A stretch of 64,000 nucleotides of DNA from Candidatus Vesicomyosocius okutanii (GCF_000010405.1 NC_009465.1:434001-498000); one strand, 5' to 3'; counted from the stretch's first letter, positions 18,817-28,918 are shown. The notes: generated from the sequence alone by a model not told the origin. Numbers and translations: made by a program.

Positions 18817-20184
18817 ATGATAAAATCAAGATTTGCCCCATCCCCAACAGGCTATTTACATATTGGGGGTGCTAGAACTGCATTCTTCGCTTGGATTTGG
18901 GCTAAAAAGCAACATGGTAAATTTGTATTACGTATTGAAAATACAGATTTAGAACGTTCAACTCAAGCATCAGTTGATGCAATTTTACAAGGCATTGATT
19001 GGCTTGGACTTAATTATGATGAAGGTCCTTTGTACCAAACGGATCGTTTTGACAGGTATAAACAAATTATCCAGCAACTATTAGATGAAAAAAAAGCTTA
19101 TTATTGTGAATGTTCTAAGAAGCGTTTACAAATATTGCGTGAAGAGTTAACAAAACAAGGTAAAAAAGCTAAATATGATGGTTGTTGTCGGAATAAAAAT
19201 CTACATACTGGTGTTGTACGTTTTAATAATCCAAAAGAAGGAATAGTGGTTTTTAATGATGTAGTCAAAGGAAAAATTTCAATTAATAATCAAGAATTGG
19301 ATGATTTAATTATTGCTCGCAGCGATAACACACCAACTTACAATCTTACTGTGGTAGTTGATGATCATGATATGAAAATTAATATCATTATTCGCGGTGA
19401 TGATCATATTAACAATACACCTAAACAAATTAACCTTTATCAAGCATTAGGTTGGCATTTACCAGAATTTGCACACTTACCTATGATTCTAGGTAATGAT
19501 GGTATACGTCTTTCAAAACGACATGGTGCTGTGAGTATTATGGCATACCGAGATGCAGGATTTCTACCTGAAGCTTTACTTAATTATTTATCCCGTTTGG
19601 GCTGGTCTTATGGTAACCAAGAAATATTTTCTATAAATAAAATTGTTCAGCTATTTGAATTAAAAAATATCAATAAAGCGTCTGCAAGTTTTAATCAAGA
19701 TAAGCTGTTGTGGTTCAACCAAGAAACCATTAAAAGCTCTAGTGTTAAGAATTTACTTAGTAACCTGACTTGGCATTTACAAAATCAAGAAATTATAATT
19801 AAAGATACACCTAATATTGAAATAGTAGTTCGATACTTACAAGATAGATGTAAAACTTTGGTTAACATGGCAGGTGAGTTAAAAATGTTTTATCAAGATT
19901 TTGATACTTTTGATGAAAAACTTGCTAAAAAATTTTTTAAAGATAAAACACCCCTTAAACGATTATTTGTAGAATTAGAAATGCTAAACACCTGGAAAGC
20001 TGATAATATTAAACAAGTTGTTAAACAAGTATGCTTTGAACTCAATATCGGCTTTGGAAGAGTAGGTCAGCCTTTTAGGCTTGCGCTAAGTGGTGATGGT
20101 AATGCAGGCAGTATTGATATTGTAGCTGAGTTGGTTGGTAAGAATAAAGCGTTATTACGTTTAAAAATGGCGATTGATTTCTAA
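18817..20184 (+). CDS. gltX: Glutamate--tRNA ligase
   Basis: Class I synthetase charging tRNA-Glu, 455 residues against about 470 in E. coli. The HIGH region is PSPTGYLHIGGARTAFFAW and the KMSKS-type loop is IRLSKRHGAVSI. A zinc-site pattern CECS...YDGCC is visible at about residues 98-127. The C-terminal anticodon-binding domain is present (GFGRVGQPFRLALSGDG), so this is a full GluRS and not the truncated GluQ paralogue. It may be co-transcribed with the Sel1 gene upstream and glnD 15 bases downstream. Confidence 0.97.
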   Translation: MIKSRFAPSPTGYLHIGGARTAFFAWIWAKKQHGKFVLRIENTDLERSTQASVDAILQGIDWLGLNYDEGPLYQTDRFDRYKQIIQQLLDEKKAYYCECSKKRLQILREELTKQGKKAKYDGCCRNKNLHTGVVRFNNPKEGIVVFNDVVKGKISINNQELDDLIIARSDNTPTYNLTVVVDDHDMKINIIIRGDDHINNTPKQINLYQALGWHLPEFAHLPMILGNDGIRLSKRHGAVSIMAYRDAGFLPEALLNYLSRLGWSYGNQEIFSINKIVQLFELKNINKASASFNQDKLLWFNQETIKSSSVKNLLSNLTWHLQNQEIIIKDTPNIEIVVRYLQDRCKTLVNMAGELKMFYQDFDTFDEKLAKKFFKDKTPLKRLFVELEMLNTWKADNIKQVVKQVCFELNIGFGRVGQPFRLALSGDGNAGSIDIVAELVGKNKALLRLKMAIDF

Positions 20185-20199
20185 TAAATACTTATAAAT

Positions 20200-22719
20200 A
20201 TGATAGATTTATCACTATTTAAAGCACAATATCAATCATTACAGGATTTAATCAAGGAAGATTTTTTAAATAGTCCAGAGACAGCTCAAGCACTTATTTT
20301 ATATAGAAGTGATGGAATTGATCAATTACTAAAGGATATTTGGCAAAGTTTTAATATTTCTGATCAATTGTGTTTAGTGGCGGTTGGAGGCTATGGTAGG
20401 AAAGAATTGCATCCGTATTCAGATATAGATTTATTAATTTTAATTCCTGATGGTTCTCATAATACTTATCAACAAGATATTGCTAGTTTTTTGACATTTT
20501 TATGGGATGTAAATTTGGAAGTAGGACATGCAACTCGAGATTTAAAAGATTGTATTAGTGTAATTGATGATCTTAGTGTGGTGACTAATTTATTAGAATC
20601 TCGAGTTATTCTAGGTAAAGTATCTTTATTTTATAAGATGAAAGCTGTGATTAAATCTAGCGTTTGGTCAAGTCAATCATTTTTAGTTGGAAAGAAAAAA
20701 GAACAGCATAATCGTCATCAAAACCCATCTAATACTGCTTGTAATTTAGAGCCTAATATTAAACAAAGCTCTGGAGGTCTTAGAGATATTCAAACGGTTG
20801 TTTGGGTAGTAAAATGGTATTTTTGTGTTAATACTTTGTTTGAATTGGTCGATAAGCAATATTTAACAATTTCTGAATATGAATTATTAAACACATCACA
20901 ACTATTTTTATTCAAAGTCAGATTTGCATTACATATTATTGCTAATCGACGTGAAGACAGACTTATATTCCAATATCAAAAATCTGTAGCAATTATATTA
21001 GGTTATGTTGATGGGGATTTTTTAGCAGTTGAGACTTTCATGAAAGATTATTATCAAACAGTGACTAAGGTCTCTCGTCTTAATGATATTTTGTTGCAAT
21101 TATTAGAAGATGAAATTTTAAACACACAGTATTTAAATAGTCGTTTTATGGTTAGTCATGGTTACATTCATTCAATTGATGAGCGGATTTTTATTCAAAT
21201 ACCGTCTACTTTTATTGAAATATTTTTACTTATTGCTAAGCATAATTATGTATGTGGTATTAGTGCAAAAACGCTTAGACAAATGCAAACTAGTATCAAT
21301 TTAATTGATTGTGACTATTATAAAAGGCGCAATAATAATCGATTATTTATTGAATTATTACAGCAAAATCAAGGGGTTAATAAGGCGTTAAAACTTATGA
21401 ATCGTTATGGTATTTTAGAGCGCTATATTCCTGCTTTTGGTCAGATTATGGGGTTGATGCAATATGATTTATTTCATGCATATACAGTAGATCAACATAC
21501 GTTGTTTGTGATTCGTAATTTGAGGCGTTTTTTTGTGTCTGAGTTTGCTAAGGAATTTATACTTTGTAGTGAGATAGCAGTAGGTATTCAAAAACCAGAA
21601 TTGTTATTATTAGCAGGGCTTTTTCATGATATTGCTAAAGGTAGAGGTAGAGAGCATGCTCAGTTAGGTGCAATTGATGTACGTAAATTTTGTCAATATC
21701 ATCAATTAAAAACAAACGATATTGATTTAGTTTCACAATTAGTTGAAAAACATTTACTCATGTCAATGGTTGCACAAAAACAAGATATTGGTGATTTTGA
21801 GGTAATTAAATATTTTGCTGAGCAAGTGAGTACAGTTGAATTCTTAGAATTTTTATACTTATTAACAGTAGCTGATATTCGTGCAACAAAAGATAATTTA
21901 TGGAATAGCTGGAAAGATTCTTTGCTGAAAAAACTATTTTACAATACTAAAAAATACTTAGAAAATAGTAATGGTCAACGTCCAAGTGTAGATCAAAGAG
22001 TGCAAGATATCAAACAAACTATTATTAATAACTCTATTATTCAAGGTTATCCAATAAGTGAGGTTGAAAAAATATTATCAACTTTACCTAAGGATTATTA
22101 TTTACGTTATGATATGAGTGATGTTCTATGGCATTTGAATTTTACTACTAAAATAACTGTAGATAAGATTATTGTTAGCTCTAGAATTTCACAATATAAC
22201 GTAGTTGATATTCTTATTTTATGTAATGATTTTAAGGGTTTATTCTTTAAATTAATTAGTATTCTTGAAAGATTGGGACTTGATATTGTGGATGCTAAAA
22301 TTTTAACCACTAAGAATAATAAAGTCTATAACACAATTAGTGTTTTGCAAGATGAAGCACTTGAGCATATTAATATAAATCAAAGAATCAAAAATGAGTT
22401 GGATAATTTAGATGTGAGCGTAAGAATAACTCATGATATATACATGTATCAATATTTTGATCATAAAGTGAAAGTTAGTTTTAGTTTAAATGAACAATGG
22501 AACCTAACTCAATTAGAAATTAACGCGCTTAACAAGCAAGGCGTACTTTCTAATATTGCTTACGTATTTTCTGAATTAAATATCTTATTAATTAATGCTA
22601 GAATTGCAACTATGGGAGAAAGAGTTGAGGATGTATTTTTTATTAGCAATGCTAAAAATGAACCATTGAGTATGGCAGAAAAATTAATTCTAAAAGAGAG
22701 TTTAGAGGAAAAATTGTAA
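20200..22719 (+). CDS. glnD: PII uridylyltransferase / uridylyl-removing enzyme
   Basis: GlnD senses glutamine and modifies the PII signal protein, thereby controlling glutamine synthetase adenylylation. The 839-residue protein (E. coli 890) has the nucleotidyltransferase motif GGYGRKELHPYSDIDLLIL with the G-G...D-x-D signature near residue 70-80. A GlnD-type linker domain follows, then an HD hydrolase domain with LLAGLFHDIAKGRGREHAQLG near residue 470, and two C-terminal ACT domains (about 690-760 and 770-835). All three functional modules appear intact. PII itself (glnB) is not in the window, but glnA lies at 39999 and keeps the adenylylation-site tyrosine region. Confidence 0.96.
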   Translation: MIDLSLFKAQYQSLQDLIKEDFLNSPETAQALILYRSDGIDQLLKDIWQSFNISDQLCLVAVGGYGRKELHPYSDIDLLILIPDGSHNTYQQDIASFLTFLWDVNLEVGHATRDLKDCISVIDDLSVVTNLLESRVILGKVSLFYKMKAVIKSSVWSSQSFLVGKKKEQHNRHQNPSNTACNLEPNIKQSSGGLRDIQTVVWVVKWYFCVNTLFELVDKQYLTISEYELLNTSQLFLFKVRFALHIIANRREDRLIFQYQKSVAIILGYVDGDFLAVETFMKDYYQTVTKVSRLNDILLQLLEDEILNTQYLNSRFMVSHGYIHSIDERIFIQIPSTFIEIFLLIAKHNYVCGISAKTLRQMQTSINLIDCDYYKRRNNNRLFIELLQQNQGVNKALKLMNRYGILERYIPAFGQIMGLMQYDLFHAYTVDQHTLFVIRNLRRFFVSEFAKEFILCSEIAVGIQKPELLLLAGLFHDIAKGRGREHAQLGAIDVRKFCQYHQLKTNDIDLVSQLVEKHLLMSMVAQKQDIGDFEVIKYFAEQVSTVEFLEFLYLLTVADIRATKDNLWNSWKDSLLKKLFYNTKKYLENSNGQRPSVDQRVQDIKQTIINNSIIQGYPISEVEKILSTLPKDYYLRYDMSDVLWHLNFTTKITVDKIIVSSRISQYNVVDILILCNDFKGLFFKLISILERLGLDIVDAKILTTKNNKVYNTISVLQDEALEHININQRIKNELDNLDVSVRITHDIYMYQYFDHKVKVSFSLNEQWNLTQLEINALNKQGVLSNIAYVFSELNILLINARIATMGERVEDVFFISNAKNEPLSMAEKLILKESLEEKL

Positions 22720-22805
22720 AAAAGAATTATGCGAGTTAAATAATGATATAATTTTATGCAGTTATCAAGTTCTGCTGTTTTTTAATTTCAGATTAATATA
22801 AAAAT

Positions 22806-23132
22806 ATGAACGATAAAATTAAAATAGTAGTTGATGCCTCTTTTGAAGCAGAAGTTGTTAACTCATCACAAGTGGTATTAGTAGATTTTTGGGCACAGTG
22901 GTGTGGACCGTGCAAGACACTAATGCCTGTGTTAGATAAAATTGCTGATGAATATGATGGTAGGGTGCTTATCGCTAAAATTAATATAGATGAGAATCAA
23001 AAAATACCATCAAAGTATGGAATTCGTGGCATTCCAACTATGTTGTTATTTTTTGAGGGTGTTGTTCAAGCAACTAAAATGGGTGCACTTTCAAAAGCAG
23101 AACTTAGTGCATTTATCGACGCTAATATTTAA
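22806..23132 (+). CDS. trxA: Thioredoxin
   Basis: The 108-residue protein has the classical redox site WCGPC in FWAQWCGPCKTLMP, the cis-proline loop RGIPTMLLFF and the usual fold length. It is the general disulfide reductant of the cytoplasm. A TATAAT hexamer at 22747-22752 would give a leader of about 45 bases; no good -35 is visible. The gene stands alone between glnD and rho; trxA-rho is a common gammaproteobacterial pair. Confidence 0.97.
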   Translation: MNDKIKIVVDASFEAEVVNSSQVVLVDFWAQWCGPCKTLMPVLDKIADEYDGRVLIAKINIDENQKIPSKYGIRGIPTMLLFFEGVVQATKMGALSKAELSAFIDANI

Positions 23133-23209
23133 AGACTAAATAACTGATTATTTTTCTCTTAAGTAGTTAGTTTAACAAAGTTTTATAGTACTTTAGATAC
23201 GCATCTCTA

Positions 23210-23229
23210 GTTAAGTAAAAATACTTAAC
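23210..23229 (+). promoter_or_regulatory. Perfect hairpin in the rho leader
   Basis: An eight-base perfect inverted repeat, GTTAAGTA - AAAA - TACTTAAC, ends 18 bases before the rho ATG at 23248. There is no following T run, so it is not an obvious intrinsic terminator. It could affect initiation or autoregulation of rho, which controls its own leader in other bacteria. The function is inferred from position only. Confidence 0.35.
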
Positions 23230-23247
23230 CTTAATATGGACACATTC

Positions 23248-24510
23248 ATGAAATTATCAGAACTAAAAAAATTTAGCCCAGAGAAGTTACTAGAACTGGC
23301 ACAATCTTTAGGTGCAGAAAATATTTCTAGAGCTAAAAAACAAACCTTAATTTTTATTATTCTTAAAGCCAAAGCAGCTAATGATGAGGAAGTTTTAGGT
23401 GATGGTGTTTTGGATGTGTTGCAAGATGGTTATGGTTTTTTAAGATCAAGTGATGATTCTTATACCTCAGGTGCAGATGATATTTATATTTCACCTAATC
23501 AAATTAGACGTTTTAATTTATCGACTGGTGATTTGGTTGCGGGGAAAATTAGAGCACCTAAAAAAGGTGAAAAGTATTTTGCTTTAATTAAGGTATCAGA
23601 AGTGAATAGTGAAGATCCAGATAATGTTAGAAATAGGATTCCATTTGCCTCACTAACACCTATTCATCCTAATGAAAGGATTAATTTAGAAGTTGGCAAT
23701 GGTGGTACCGAGGATATTACTGCTAGAGTAATTGATCTTGTTGCACCATTTGGAAAAGGTCAAAGAGGTTTATTGGTTGCGCCACCTAAGGCAGGTAAAA
23801 CTATGATTATGCAAAATATTGCTACGTCTATTTCGGTTAACCATCCAGAATGTGAACTTATTGTGCTTTTAATCGATGAGCGTCCTGAAGAGGTGACAGA
23901 AATGGCTCGTACTGTTCGTGGAGAGGTAATTGCTTCAACGTTTGATGAACCAGCAAAACGTCATGTCCAAGTTGCTGAAATGGTTATCCAAAAAACAAAA
24001 CGACGTTCAGAACAAGGCAAAGATGTGATAATTTTATTAGACTCAATTACACGTTTGGCACGTGCTTATAATACAATTGCTCCTTCATCAGGTAAAGTTC
24101 TAACAGGGGGGGTTGATGCTAATGCGCTACAACGTCCTAAGCGTTTTTTTGGAGCGGCTAGAAATATTGAAAATGGAGGTAGTATTACTATTATTGCTAC
24201 TGCATTGATTGACACTGGTTCAAAAATGGATGAAGTTATTTATCAAGAATTTAAAGGTACTGGTAATATGGAGCTTCATTTAGAGAAACGCTTAAGTGAG
24301 AAACGAATTTTCCCAGCAATTAACATTAATGCTTCTGGTACACGTCGTGAAGAATTAATTACTGATGAAAAAGAATTACAAAAAATATGGATTTTGCGCA
24401 AGATTTTGCATCCAATGGATACTGTTGAAGCAGCTGAATTCTTAATTAATCGTTTAAAGTTGACCAAAACTAATGACGAATTTTTTGCTTTAATGTCGCA
24501 AAAGAAGTAA
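23248..24510 (+). CDS. rho: Transcription termination factor Rho
   Basis: Hexameric RNA helicase for factor-dependent termination. The start MKLSELKK at 23248 gives 420 residues (E. coli 419); an ATG four codons upstream (23236) is also in frame, but no Shine-Dalgarno favours it. The RNA-binding N-domain includes [13 protein letters not shown]. Walker A is [15 protein letters not shown], Walker [17 protein letters not shown], and the Q and R loops [21 protein letters not shown] and GTGNMELHL. It is highly conserved and intact. A hairpin occupies the leader. Confidence 0.98.
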   Translation: MKLSELKKFSPEKLLELAQSLGAENISRAKKQTLIFIILKAKAANDEEVLGDGVLDVLQDGYGFLRSSDDSYTSGADDIYISPNQIRRFNLSTGDLVAGKIRAPKKGEKYFALIKVSEVNSEDPDNVRNRIPFASLTPIHPNERINLEVGNGGTEDITARVIDLVAPFGKGQRGLLVAPPKAGKTMIMQNIATSISVNHPECELIVLLIDERPEEVTEMARTVRGEVIASTFDEPAKRHVQVAEMVIQKTKRRSEQGKDVIILLDSITRLARAYNTIAPSSGKVLTGGVDANALQRPKRFFGAARNIENGGSITIIATALIDTGSKMDEVIYQEFKGTGNMELHLEKRLSEKRIFPAININASGTRREELITDEKELQKIWILRKILHPMDTVEAAEFLINRLKLTKTNDEFFALMSQKK

Positions 24511-24646
24511 TAAATTGATTTAAAAAAACCATTGTTTAATTTAATCATTCCGAGTGTTTGCACCTTAAGCATACCTAAGGTATGGAACCTTTATTATAGC
24601 AATTAAAGCCTTTAAATTACAAAATAGCATTCTAGCTAGATATTTA

Positions 24647-25720
24647 ATGCGTAATACATTGGTGATTTTGAGTGCAGTGTTTATTGTGATTAGTTTAGTG
24701 GTTTTTGGTAATCAGTTAGTAGTAGTGGTTAAAGAGAGTCTAGAAGAAGGTATACCTGTTAAAGACTTATTACCACTAGTTGGTTTTAATATGATTAGAG
24801 ATATTGTACCAATTTTGTCTTTATCTTTATTATTGGCTATTATTTTGAGTATTAACAAGTTGTACAAAAACTCAGAGGCTGTCATAATGAACTCATTAGG
24901 TTTGAATAATAAACATTTTATGGTATTCATTCAACCACTTGTTATTGTTATTGTTATTGTTATTGTTATTTTAACGACAGTTGTAGTACCTTGGTCTAAG
25001 CAGCAAAAAGACTTGATTATAAATCACAGTAAAAATATATCTAAATTTTCTTTTATTAAAGAAAGAGAATTTCAAGAGTTTAAAAATGGTGATATTATTT
25101 TTTTTGCATCAAAAGTAAGTAATTTTAATAATTCTAAAGAACAAAATATGGAAGGGATTTTTATTTACACTTTTATTAATAATGAGCCGGTTATAATATT
25201 AGCGAAACAGGCTAAAAAATACACTAATTTAAACACTAATAGCGTGTATTTACGTCTTAAAAATGGTACGAATTATCACGGATTTATTTTAGATACAAAG
25301 AAAAAAATATTAAATTTTAATTTATATGATATACAAATTATTGACGGAAATATGAAAAAATTAATTAGCAAGGTTATTAAAGTAGAATCAAAATCAACAT
25401 TTGAATTGTTTTTTTCTAGAAAACTTACAGAAATAGCAGAGTTTCAATGGAGAATATCTCAGCCTTTGAGTATTTTAATATTATCAGCGCTTGGTGTATT
25501 GCTTGGAAGAACTTCCCAAAATGGAGGTAGAAATTTAGGCGTATTAATTGGTGTTGTTGTGTTTATTTTATATAATAATGCTTTGCTAATTTCCAAATCA
25601 GTCTTAGAACGGGGGGAGTCTTTACCAATTATTGGACTGTGGTGGGTGCATTTAGTTATGTTGTTACTAATTTTTATTTTTTATTCAATTAGGAATAGAA
25701 TATTTACCAATTTTTTTTGA
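24647..25720 (+). CDS. lptF: LPS export ABC transporter permease LptF
   Basis: Inner-membrane permease of the LptBFG lipopolysaccharide extractor. The 357-residue protein has two N-terminal and four C-terminal-side membrane helices around a periplasmic beta-jellyroll (residues about 110-270), the LptF/LptG layout. Conserved pieces are LVVFGNQLVV, LYKNSEAVIMNSLGLN and the C-terminal FQWRISQPLSILILSALGVLLGR. Homology appears to continue a few codons upstream of the first ATG (...ILARYL-MRNTL) in an open frame without ATG/GTG/TTG, so the true start may be a rare codon or the N-terminus shortened. The partner lptG, usually next to it, is absent here. A GTTATT repeat lies in helix 3. Confidence 0.88.
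   Translation: MRNTLVILSAVFIVISLVVFGNQLVVVVKESLEEGIPVKDLLPLVGFNMIRDIVPILSLSLLLAIILSINKLYKNSEAVIMNSLGLNNKHFMVFIQPLVIVIVIVIVILTTVVVPWSKQQKDLIINHSKNISKFSFIKEREFQEFKNGDIIFFASKVSNFNNSKEQNMEGIFIYTFINNEPVIILAKQAKKYTNLNTNSVYLRLKNGTNYHGFILDTKKKILNFNLYDIQIIDGNMKKLISKVIKVESKSTFELFFSRKLTEIAEFQWRISQPLSILILSALGVLLGRTSQNGGRNLGVLIGVVVFILYNNALLISKSVLERGESLPIIGLWWVHLVMLLLIFIFYSIRNRIFTNFF
24941..24970 (+). repeat. Hexanucleotide repeat (GTTATT)x5 inside lptF
   Basis: Five perfect tandem copies of GTTATT encode alternating Val-Ile in a membrane helix of LptF. Units of six bases keep the frame if the copy number changes, so length variation would alter the helix length rather than switch the gene off. Confidence 0.9.
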
Positions 25721-25861
25721 CACTATCTTAATGAAATATAATTCAATAAAATTACCAATAATAAAAATTATTATATTTATTATTTTTAGTTAGGTTTTTT
25801 ATAAAGAGTGCTATACTTTTTGACGCGTAAAATAACCATGTTTTTTAAAGGAAAAATTTTA

Positions 25862-26260
25862 ATGTCATCTCAACCTAATAAAAATTTAAAGGTTTTTGAT
25901 AATCCTAATATTGAACGTAATTTTATTATTCAAATTAACATGCCAGAGTTTACGTGTCTATGCCCTAAAACAGGACAACCTGATTTTGCTACATTGTATC
26001 TTGAATATATTGCCGATAAAGTATGTATAGAATTAAAATCATTAAAAATGTATATTTGGTCGTATCGAAGTAAGGGTGAATTTCATGAGGCAGTCACTAA
26101 TAAAATTCTTGATGATTTGATTCAAATAAGTAATCCAAGATTTATGCGCTTAAAAGCAATTTTCAATGTTCGTGGTGGTATTTATACAACTATAATTGCT
26201 GAATACCAGCAAAAAAACTGGACATTCAAAACCAAAATTGATTTGCAGTATCAAGGCTAG
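25862..26260 (+). CDS. queF: NADPH-dependent 7-cyano-7-deazaguanine reductase, type I
   Basis: QueF reduces preQ0 to preQ1 in queuosine synthesis, a tRNA modification. The 132-residue protein is the short unimodular form with the T-fold. The catalytic cysteine is in [17 protein letters not shown], and the substrate-binding [20 protein letters not shown] contains the QueF motif. The start at 25862 is chosen because AAAGGA lies about nine bases upstream; a longer frame to 25808 adds 18 residues not typical of the family. It is nine bases upstream of pcnB. Confidence 0.95.
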   Translation: MSSQPNKNLKVFDNPNIERNFIIQINMPEFTCLCPKTGQPDFATLYLEYIADKVCIELKSLKMYIWSYRSKGEFHEAVTNKILDDLIQISNPRFMRLKAIFNVRGGIYTTIIAEYQQKNWTFKTKIDLQYQG

Positions 26261-26268
26261 TATTTTTT

Positions 26269-27420
26269 ATGAAAGTCATTCGTCAGAGTGTTAAGTTTGA
26301 TAGAAGTCTTCTAGATAAAGATGCTTTAAAGGTTATTAATATTATAAATAAAGCTGGGTTTAAAGCCTATTTAGTAGGAGGTTGTGTTAGAGATTTTCTT
26401 TTAAGTTTAACCCCAAAAGATTTTGACATTGCAACCAACGCCAAACCAGAACAAGTACATAAATTATTTAAACGTTCACGTTTAATTGGCAGGCGATTCC
26501 GCTTGGTACATGTTATGTTTTCAGCGCGTAAATTTATTGAAGTGGCTACCTTTAGATCAGGAAAAGTACAAGTGGCTAACAACGGGGTTGTTATGCGTGA
26601 TAACTGTTATGGTAATATTGAAGATGATGTTGTACGTAGAGATTTGAGTATTAACGCACTTTATTACGACATTGAAACACAAGAAGTTATTGATTATGTG
26701 GGCGGGCTTCAAGATATAAGAGTACAAGAGTTACATGTTATTGGAAACCCAAAAAAAAGATTTGAGCAAGATCCGGTACGTATGATTAGAGTTATTAGAT
26801 TTCAAACTAAATTAGATTTTCATTTAAGTAATGAGATTAAGTCGGCTATTTTTGAGCAAGCGCCACTTCTTGGTAATATTTCTACAATACGCTTATATGA
26901 AGAGTGTATTAAATTATTCCATAATGAATATGGGTTTAAAATATATCAACGCTTAGAGGAGTATGGTTTGTTTAAATATTTATTTAAACAAACTCATAAG
27001 AATGAATTTATTAAAAAAGCTTTATTAAATACATCAGATAGAATTAAAAGAAACCAATCTGTAACACCTGTTTTTTTATTTGCTGTATTTTTATGGCAGG
27101 CTCAAAATGAGCGTTTTTTTGTGATTAAAAAGAAACAATGTTCTACATCTTTAGCCATGAGTCAAGCTTCAGAAGAAGTTATTATTGAACAAATTAAACA
27201 AGTTTCGTTACCAAGATGGCTTAGTAGTAGAATTAAAGATATCTGGATGATACAACCAAAACTAGAAAGTATGAATCCTAAAAAAGTCAAAGAATTGTTA
27301 AAAAATCCACGTTTTAGAATGGCGTATGATTTTTTATTACTACGCTCTATAAGTATCAATCCTGAATTAGCTAAGGTAGCTAAATTTTGGCATAAAACTC
27401 AACAATTAAATCAGTCTTAA
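26269..27420 (+). CDS. pcnB: Poly(A) polymerase I / tRNA nucleotidyltransferase family
   Basis: Class II nucleotidyltransferase. The 383-residue protein has the head motif LVGGCVRDFLL and the metal-binding DFDIAT. The segment RLIGRRFRLVHVMF is characteristic of bacterial poly(A) polymerase rather than the CCA enzyme. RRDLSINALYYD and the arm VIGNPKKRFEQDPVRMIR are also present. It lacks much of the basic C-terminal extension of E. coli PcnB (465 residues), so RNA binding may differ. PcnB adds 3' poly(A) tails that promote decay by PNPase, also encoded in this window. In relatives folK follows; here only a possible relic is seen. Confidence 0.9.
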   Translation: MKVIRQSVKFDRSLLDKDALKVINIINKAGFKAYLVGGCVRDFLLSLTPKDFDIATNAKPEQVHKLFKRSRLIGRRFRLVHVMFSARKFIEVATFRSGKVQVANNGVVMRDNCYGNIEDDVVRRDLSINALYYDIETQEVIDYVGGLQDIRVQELHVIGNPKKRFEQDPVRMIRVIRFQTKLDFHLSNEIKSAIFEQAPLLGNISTIRLYEECIKLFHNEYGFKIYQRLEEYGLFKYLFKQTHKNEFIKKALLNTSDRIKRNQSVTPVFLFAVFLWQAQNERFFVIKKKQCSTSLAMSQASEEVIIEQIKQVSLPRWLSSRIKDIWMIQPKLESMNPKKVKELLKNPRFRMAYDFLLLRSISINPELAKVAKFWHKTQQLNQS

Positions 27421-27789
27421 TTTACAGGTTATTTAAGTAGAATTAACCTATGTTTATCAGAATGTTACTTATGCCAGAAGTAACGCAGATATTTAAAAGT
27501 TAAAAACTTAGAATTTGACACCTATTAACTAAATTTACTTCTTCTTTTGTATCTATTTAAAAGATTATGAGTCATATTTATAAAGATTGATAGTTTATAT
27601 AGGTAGATAGGTGTATTAGAATAGTACTTAGTAATATTTAAATGTATTATTCACACTTTATAAGAAAGAATATCAAAATTTATTATTGTGTTATTTTTAA
27701 CTAAACTGTTACTATGCTTAAAAGAATATTTATAACAAAAATAATGGATAAAATAATAAGTAAATCGGATAACGAGGAAAAAATATAAG
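27421..27789. other. Non-coding gap after pcnB, possible folK relic
   Basis: About 370 bases with no intact gene. On the plus strand at about 27510-27600 the reading NLEFDTY-x-LNL...YLFKR-x-VIFIKIDS, interrupted by stops, resembles the C-terminal part of FolK, where L-x-L-D-T-P-x-L-x-L-P-H-P...R-x-F-V-L-x-P-L-x-E-I is typical. folK is the conserved neighbour of pcnB. The match is short and weak. No tRNA or terminator is seen. Confidence 0.3.
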
Positions 27790-28014
27790 ATGTCAGAAAA
27801 ATTTAATTTTAACCAAGGTTTAATTGATTTAGAAAAAATTGTAAAAGCCATGGAATCTGGCGATTTAAGTCTCGAAGATTCGCTTAATCATTTTTCTAAA
27901 GGTGTTGAATTAACTAAACAATGTCAAAGTGCACTCAATAAGGCAGAACAAAAAATTTCCATGTTAACTGAACAAGACAACTATACGAACGAAAAACCAC
28001 TAAAGAGATTATAA
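27790..28014 (+). CDS. xseB: Exodeoxyribonuclease VII small subunit
   Basis: A 74-residue helical protein with the family core FNQGLIDLEKIVKAMESGDLSLEDSL, which partners the large subunit XseA in degrading single-stranded DNA. E. coli XseB is 80 residues. The gene lies 50 bases upstream of ispA, the usual xseB-ispA order, although dxs does not follow. xseA is not in the window. Confidence 0.93.
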   Translation: MSEKFNFNQGLIDLEKIVKAMESGDLSLEDSLNHFSKGVELTKQCQSALNKAEQKISMLTEQDNYTNEKPLKRL

Positions 28015-28063
28015 TATTTTGTATTATACTAAGTGTTAAACATTACATTAAGACTTTTTAGTA

Positions 28064-28918
28064 ATGGATTTTAATGCTTACATCACAAGGGTTAATACTA
28101 AATTAGAGAAATATTTACCAGTGCAGGGTTATTTGACTAAAGCAATGCGTTATAGCACATTAACCAATGGTAAACGTTTTAGGCCTATTCTTACTTATTC
28201 TGTTGCTAATATTTTTAGTACACATTTGGATTTAGTTGATTCTAGTAGTTGTGCTATTGAATTTATCCATGCATATTCTCTAATTCATGATGATTTACCG
28301 GCTATGGATGATGATGATATACGCCACAATCAACCAACTTGTCATAAGCTTTTTGGAGAGGCTCAAGCAATTTTAGTAGGTGATGGTTTGCAAACATTGG
28401 CATTTAAGGTGTTGGTTAATGATAATTTGATTGGTTCTGATACAAAAATTGAGTTAATAAAGTCTTTAACGCATGCTTCATTTGAAATGGCAGAAGGTCA
28501 AGCGATTGATTTGTCGATTATTGCAAAACAAGTTAACATTACAACATTAGAAACTATGCACCGAAAAAAAACAGGAGCATTATTAAATTGTGCAGTTAAC
28601 CTAGGTGCAATTGTTTCTAAAAATTGTAACAATAAGGATCAGACTATTTTAAATATTTTTTCTAAAGATATCGGTTTGGCATATCAGATTCAAGATGACG
28701 TTCTTGATATTGAAACACCTGATGAGTTATTAGGTAAAAAACAATATTCTGATGAGTATAAAAACAAGCCTACCTATCCGTCCTTATTGGGATTGGATAA
28801 ATCAAGACTTGTTTATAAGGATTTATACGAAAAAGCTATTGATGAGATAGCTTTATTAAGCGTAGATGCAGTAGAATTACAACAATTAACAATTAAATTG
28901 CAAGAAAGATTGTTTTAA
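28064..28918 (+). CDS. ispA: Farnesyl diphosphate synthase (geranyltranstransferase)
   Basis: Trans-prenyltransferase that condenses IPP with DMAPP and GPP to form farnesyl diphosphate, the precursor of undecaprenyl phosphate and quinone side chains. The 284-residue protein has the first aspartate-rich motif HDDLPAMDDDD, the second motif QIQDDVLD, and GKRFRPIL near the start. E. coli IspA is 299 residues. Its 3' end overlaps the convergent fabH by four bases. The usual downstream dxs is absent. Confidence 0.95.
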   Translation: MDFNAYITRVNTKLEKYLPVQGYLTKAMRYSTLTNGKRFRPILTYSVANIFSTHLDLVDSSSCAIEFIHAYSLIHDDLPAMDDDDIRHNQPTCHKLFGEAQAILVGDGLQTLAFKVLVNDNLIGSDTKIELIKSLTHASFEMAEGQAIDLSIIAKQVNITTLETMHRKKTGALLNCAVNLGAIVSKNCNNKDQTILNIFSKDIGLAYQIQDDVLDIETPDELLGKKQYSDEYKNKPTYPSLLGLDKSRLVYKDLYEKAIDEIALLSVDAVELQQLTIKLQERLF

